In this document: in pieces, positions 7,772 through 10,674 of the stretch
Layout of the letters: each line of letters opens with the position of its first letter
Position numbering within the stretch: the stretch's first letter is position 1
NCBI GenBank assembly: GCA_003024985.2
Contig: PXIH01S0006144.1
DNA: 10,674 bases
Source: Euperipatoides rowelli
Lineage: Eukaryota; Onychophora; Udeonychophora; Euonychophora; Peripatopsidae
Reading direction: 5' to 3' (one strand)
Made by a program: the position numbers and the translations under genes
Notes under the pieces: model-generated
Databases searched by the model: none
Told to the model about the DNA's origin: nothing
What the model saw: only the letters and a program-made list of their open reading frames with translations

Positions 7772-8640
7772 ACCATTGAGAAGATGCTAAAATCTCATGA
7801 GGAGCAAAGGGATAATGTTAGTACTATACAATCAGGAGTGCCTGGTTTATCTAAACAGATTAAAAATCTTAGAAAAGTGTTTCAAACTTTTGCTAAGAAT
7901 AAAAAGACTAGTATTCACAAAGAAAAAAAAAATAGTTTGTAATTATTACCAAATACCAGGGACATTGAATATTTTTGCAAAAAGAAAAAGAATAGTTATA
8001 GTGTTGTTTACACTAATCAAAATTTAACATCTAACAAACAAGTTAATCACCATGTGAATGCTCAGCCTTTAAATGACCGAGCCTCCAAATCGGAAAGCTC
8101 TAGAATGAGAGTGTGTGCTCATGTAATGTCAGCAAAGGAGCTAAAAATGAGTTTTACAAACAAAACAATAAATCTAACTTTCAGATAAGATTTAATAAAA
8201 ATTCTAAAAGAACAATTACAAAGAATAAATCTGAAAACTTTGAAAATTCTGATAATTGATAGATAGCAGTGTATAAGAAAAAAAAACAAAAGCACTGTTT
8301 CAGTGATTAGCAATAAATTTCCATCATTGGTCAATTCTAGCCAATGCCCAAACCACAAAAGTTTACCAACTGCACAGAACAGTTTATCTCTTACAATTTA
8401 TGTCAAATTATAAGTCAGCATGATCCTGTCAGTGAATACAAATCAAACAATCCAAGTAAATACAGTAATAATTTAACCTGAACAATTAATACAATTCAGC
8501 CTAAAACCATATACATCAATAGTAGGCTATAAAGGCAACAATAATATTATTATAAAAATAGAAGAGGAATTCAAAGAATAAAGCTAATCATCATAATTTA
8601 AATTCTAATATAGTAAACAAAAGTACAAAAGTAAACATAC
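7772..8640 (+). pseudogene. Retroelement gag C-terminal / pre-protease region, broken
   Basis: One frame is nearly open from 7772 to 8188 with a single TAA at 7940-7942. It contains TIEKMLKSHEEQRDNVSTIQ, FQTFAKNKKTSIHKEKKNSL and later SSRMRVCAHVMSAKELKMSF. After 8188 the clearest reading is Lys/Asn-rich (FNKNSKRTITKNKSENFENS), and a basic patch YYYKNRRG-like lies near 8555-8570. I find no CCHC zinc knuckle. A basic low-complexity linker between capsid and protease is common in such elements, so I place it there by position. Codon and base use match the rest of the retroelement. Confidence 0.45.
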
Positions 8641-8657
8641 AAAAGTACAAAAGTAAA
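8618..8657 (+). repeat. 22-bp-period direct duplication before the protease
   Basis: CAAAAGTACAAAAGTAAA at 8618-8635 is repeated exactly at 8640-8657. The period of 22 is not a multiple of three. Each copy encodes the same small motif in a different frame (STKVNIQ in the first, STKVNVQ in the second), so the duplication itself creates a frameshift between the gag tail and the protease. Confidence 0.85.
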
Positions 8658-8902
8658 TGTGCAAGATAGTACAGGTAAAGCTGTAGCTTATCCAATTACA
8701 TTAATCAAGTTTAAAACTTAGTATAATGATAAGCCAATTATAAAAATAAAAATATTTGGAAGAAAATTACTGACACTTATTGATAATGGTGCTGAATTCA
8801 TCTTGATTCACATAAGCTATGTTAATCAGAATTTAATAAAATGCACGGTTAAGAGAAGCTATTTTAATAGAGGACATAATTAAAATGACAGGTGCACACA
8901 TA
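8653..8902 (+). pseudogene. Retroviral-type aspartic protease, broken
   Basis: The frame from 8653 gives VNVQDSTGKAVAYPITLIKF, a TAG at 8719-8721, then KPIIKIKIFGRKLLTLIDNG with AEFILIHISYVNQN following. This is the hydrophobic-hydrophobic-D-x-G-A pattern of the retropepsin active site, with the catalytic Asp at 8782-8784. The residue after it is Asn where the family usually has Thr or Ser, which would impair the active site. A shift near 8850 leads to EAILIEDIIKMTGAHIKP, plausible as the protease C-terminal part running into the linker to RT. The protease would cut the Gag-Pol polyprotein. It lies directly before the RT remnant, the normal order. Confidence 0.65.
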
Positions 8903-9262
8903 AAACCATATGAGCCTCGTTTTAAAGATGACACACCAATTGATCAGCATTCCTCATAGTTGTAAACAATTGGAAAAATTAGAAAAAGCTAATATCATAA
9001 AGAAACCATCCAGTCCATATAACTCACGTGATTTAGTTGTATCAAAAAGAGACTTTAACAAAGTTATGATAGTTCTTAACCTTAGGAAAATCAATCACTG
9101 CAAGGTAGAATCAGGATGTTGTTTGAACTTTGAAATTTACACCAGTAGCATTAATAGAGACCTTGAACAGACAATGAGCCCATTGAAAGCTTAGTGCATC
9201 ATCTTTTAAGTCAACCTGAAAATAAAGAATACTGTGTCTATTTAGATAGAGAACACTCTTAA
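8903..9262 (+). pseudogene. Ty3/gypsy-like reverse transcriptase, N-terminal fragment
   Basis: A linker peptide (YEPRFKDDTPID, same frame as the end of the protease) stops at TAG 8957-8959. In the next frame the RT signature follows: IPHSCKQLEKLEKANIIKKP, then SSPYNSRDLVVSKRDFNKVM and IVLNLRKINH. This is the fingers region of gypsy-type RT, where a xIxxSxSPYxSPxxxVxKKD-like stretch is followed by DxRxLN. Here the D of that motif is N. Another shift near 9178 yields PIESLVHHLLSQPENKEYCV then YLDREHS with TAA at 9260-9262. This is the region leading to the first catalytic Asp (LDL-like, here YLD). The palm YxDD motif and everything after are not found. Confidence 0.68.
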
Positions 9263-10164
9263 TGTGTTAATCCAGTGTTATATGACACCCATTGTAATGT
9301 ATTGTAGTACAGTAATAATATCTCATAGTGAAATGTCTAAATAAAATTAAAAAATATATAAACTGGATAAAGATGAATATTGATTTCTTAAATGAATAGA
9401 AGGACAATAGAGATGTCAAAATTATATTAACCGTATAGAAATCAGAAATGTTGACAGCTCCATTATATCACCATACAGATGAGATCAAAACTCAAACATT
9501 TAACTGAATTGAGTTACAGTAAAAATATGGTTGGATCTGATCAATCAGATCAGCTTCTAGTTTACAATTTATTCAAAAAGAAACACTATATAGTTATGTA
9601 AGAAACAATTTTTATTATCATGGACCCAATTATATATCATAAGAGTAATCCAGATTCAAAGATTACAGTAATAAATAATTGTTGATAGTTGCTGGAGAGA
9701 AACATCATTAGGTGATGTTGAAAATTTGTGCTTAGTTGGGAAAAATTATTTCCCTGTGTTCATATTATCTACAGCTTATAAACCATATAAAAATGGCACA
9801 TAGAGTTTGTAAAGAGTACCATACAGTGATATACAGATAAGTACCAAACAGACAAGAAATGAAATTAAATTTAGCATATCATACATCATTATGTGTTGAA
9901 CCAAGTTTAAAAAAATTGTATAGTGAGGCAAAATACTGGAAATAAACTTAAATAATAAATTTAATAGCCTATATGATATATTTTCATGTACTGGTATATG
10001 CTATTGTAGATTTTATTTTTCCTTATATAAAAAAATAGATTTTCAAATGCAGAGTTTGCTAATAAACAAAAATAAATATTTTTGAAATCAGCTAACTAAT
10101 GAAAACTTGTTCCCAACATTGTGGTCCAGTAAGTAGCGATACTGACTGAATCTGTGTCGAAGAT
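9263..10164. other. AT-rich stretch with at most a faint integrase-like trace
   Basis: No open frame of note. At about 9448-9507 one frame reads LTAPLYHHTDEIKTQTFN, and about 25 bases on (9530-9595) another reads VGSDQSDQLLVYNLFKKKHY. Their order and spacing faintly resemble the integrase core of gypsy elements around the SDQG motif, but stops are dense and the match is too weak to call. The rest, to the LINE tail, shows nothing recognisable, and no LTR-like repeat of the region upstream of 6781. Confidence 0.3.
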
Positions 10165-10180
10165 ATTATTATTATTATTA
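10165..10180 (-). repeat. (ATT)n / (AAT)n simple repeat, LINE tail
   Basis: Five ATT units plus one base on the plus strand. As AAT repeats on the minus strand they directly follow the LINE 3' UTR, so they are best read as its tail rather than an independent microsatellite. Confidence 0.7.
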
Positions 10181-10186
10181 ACAACG

Positions 10187-10192
10187 TTTATT
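10187..10192 (-). promoter_or_regulatory. Polyadenylation-type signal near the LINE 3' end
   Basis: TTTATT on plus reads AATAAA on minus, seven bases before the AAT tail and about 108 bases after the coding end at 10300. The position suits a LINE 3' end. Confidence 0.4.
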
Positions 10193-10299
10193 TATACTAA
10201 GAAATTACATTGGAATTCTGGCCCAAAAGTATATGGATTACAGGATTAAGAAATGACAAAAAAAAATATAAATATGACTTAAACAATAAAAAAAAGAAA

Positions 10300-10540
10300 T
10301 TAAGGTGGGACATTACAGGCCTCCACAAATGAAAAAATAGGAGATCTTTAAAGCTCTGCCAATTTTAGCTGGAAGTTTAGTTAACATTTTAGAATTTCTT
10401 GTGTTAATTCCGGTAGATTGAATTCTGGTTTTTGGTAAAAATTGAGGGAAAAGTTTAAGGAAATTACATATAAAATTGTAATGAAGTTCTTTTCTCAACT
10501 GGAATGAGCACAGATTGCGTCCCAGCTGAGCCGGTTATAT
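10300..10540 (-). pseudogene. LINE ORF2 C-terminal fragment
   Basis: On the minus strand the frame PAQLGRNLCSFQLRKELHYN continues through LKLFPQFLPKTRIQSTGINT, RNSKMLTKLPAKIGRALKIS and YFFICGGL to a TAG-equivalent stop at about 10313. The order of an R-x-x-TRN motif, a basic proline stretch, a Ser-Phe-Phe-x-x-x-G segment and then WNxLP is characteristic of the extreme C-terminus of many LINE RT proteins. Just past the stop, the neighbouring frame gives CNVPP with TAA at 10300-10302, close to the expected WNxLP ending, so a frameshift and substitutions separate the last residues. The protein would reverse-transcribe the element RNA. Only its tail remains here, with no catalytic motifs. Confidence 0.5.
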
Positions 10541-10602
10541 AACGTTTTTTCCCTGGTTTCTACCAGCTTGCTAGGTTTAAAAAAACAAGTACGCCGGCTC
10601 AG
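10526..10602. repeat. 77-base imperfect hairpin with 9-bp perfect outer stem
   Basis: CTGAGCCGG at 10526-10534 pairs with CCGGCTCAG at 10594-10602. Inside, CG-T(n)-CCCTGG on the left can pair roughly with CTAGG-TT-A(n)-CAAGTACG on the right, and CTGGT/ACCAG (10553-10557 and 10562-10566) is an alternative inner stem. The outer GC-rich arms stand out against the AT-rich surroundings. It may be a tiny foldback element, a structured part of the LINE, or a pre-miRNA-like hairpin. Confidence 0.65.
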
Positions 10603-10674
10603 AAAAGGAACCTGTTCTCTCTAAATTACTCTAGAATACTCTATCATACAATTAATTATATTAAATTAAAAATG
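10603..10674. other. Window end, nothing recognised
   Basis: Short AT-rich tail with no frame that continues the LINE reading clearly. The LINE may or may not extend beyond the window. Confidence 0.4.

Larger units (their letters stand above)
6781..9262 (+). mobile_element. Decayed Ty3/gypsy-like retroelement, gag to reverse transcriptase
   Basis: Coding remains occur in the canonical order on one strand: charged gag leader (6824-7331), gag core (7361 to about 7770), Lys/Asn-rich gag C-terminal region (7772 to about 8640), aspartic protease (8653 to about 8900) and the N-terminal part of reverse transcriptase (about 8945-9262). The order protease then RT, together with the RT motif, fits the Ty3/gypsy group. 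Most of RT, all clear RNase H and a firm integrase are missing or unrecognisable. No LTR pair, primer-binding site or polypurine tract could be identified by eye, so the ends given are those of coding similarity only. Multiple stops and frame changes show it is long dead. Confidence 0.7.
10165..10540 (-). mobile_element. 3' end of a LINE (non-LTR retrotransposon)
   Basis: Read on the minus strand, a reverse-transcriptase-ORF C-terminus is followed by a 3' UTR, an AATAAA hexamer (10187-10192 on the plus strand as TTTATT) and a short (AAT)n tail (10165-10180). That order marks the 3' end of a LINE inserted in minus orientation. Microsatellite-like tails instead of poly-A are known in several arthropod LINE clades, but the clade cannot be fixed from this much. 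The 5' limit is uncertain: coding similarity fades at the hairpin near 10526-10602, which may be the truncation point or a later insertion. Confidence 0.5.

Noticed and set aside
7797-8027. Open frame of 76 codons on plus
   Set aside because: Another frame over the same bases continues the retroelement gag region with far fewer stops and a more typical composition, so this is an overlap by chance.
8119-8358. Open frame of 79 codons on minus, hydrophobic
   Set aside because: The Phe/Leu/Ile-rich peptide is what the reverse complement of Lys/Asn-rich DNA gives; a membrane protein is not supported.
10109-10130. CCCAACATTGTGGTCC as the leader of another LTR element
   Set aside because: The short string recalls leaders of some gypsy elements, but nothing coding follows it and it directly abuts the LINE tail.
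1-10674. CRISPR arrays, tRNA or rRNA genes, bacterial operons
   Set aside because: No regular short repeats with unique spacers, no cloverleaf-like segment and no ribosome-binding-site-led ORFs were seen; the base composition, intron and element classes point to a eukaryotic genome.

Overview
The window looks like a non-genic stretch of an AT-rich invertebrate nuclear genome, most likely an arthropod and probably an insect. The reasons are long A/T runs, a probable 74-base intron with normal GT..AG ends, AATAAA signals, and decayed DNA transposon, LTR-type retroelement and LINE sequences. No intact protein-coding gene is visible. Every recognisable coding stretch is broken by stops or frameshifts, or is too short to name.

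Layout. 1-2048 is mostly AT-rich filler, with a simple repeat at the start, a lysine-rich coding-like remnant on the minus strand (1007-1208), an exon-like segment bracketed by a 9-base inverted repeat (1882-1952) and a strong 12-bp hairpin (1978-2009). About 2050-4440 is the best-defined element: a DNA transposon with inverted repeats of about 235 bp (2062-2296 and 4175-4411). It carries a decayed gene (2602-4062) whose product combines a PIN/XPG-like nuclease with a C-terminal CXC-type cysteine cluster and an acidic tail. This combination fits the Academ superfamily best. About 4415-5728 has no gene but holds one GC-rich island beside the transposon. 5729-6198 is a degenerate tandem array of four units of roughly 120-137 bp. 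6199-6780 is AT-rich with nothing recognised.

About 6781-9262 is the wreck of a Ty3/gypsy-like retroelement on the plus strand: a charged gag leader, the gag core, a Lys/Asn-rich gag C-terminal region, an aspartic protease motif and the N-terminal part of reverse transcriptase. Many stops and frame changes separate these parts, and no LTR pair was found by eye. A faint integrase-like trace may follow at 9448-9600. 10165 to about 10540 is the 3' end of a LINE on the minus strand: the C-terminus of its reverse-transcriptase ORF, a 3' UTR with AATAAA, and an (AAT)n tail. A 77-base imperfect hairpin (10526-10602) lies at its upstream edge.

The parts do not form a pathway. The window is a set of separate mobile-element insertions of different classes, all inactive as read here. 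The most informative object is the TIR-flanked nuclease/CXC element.
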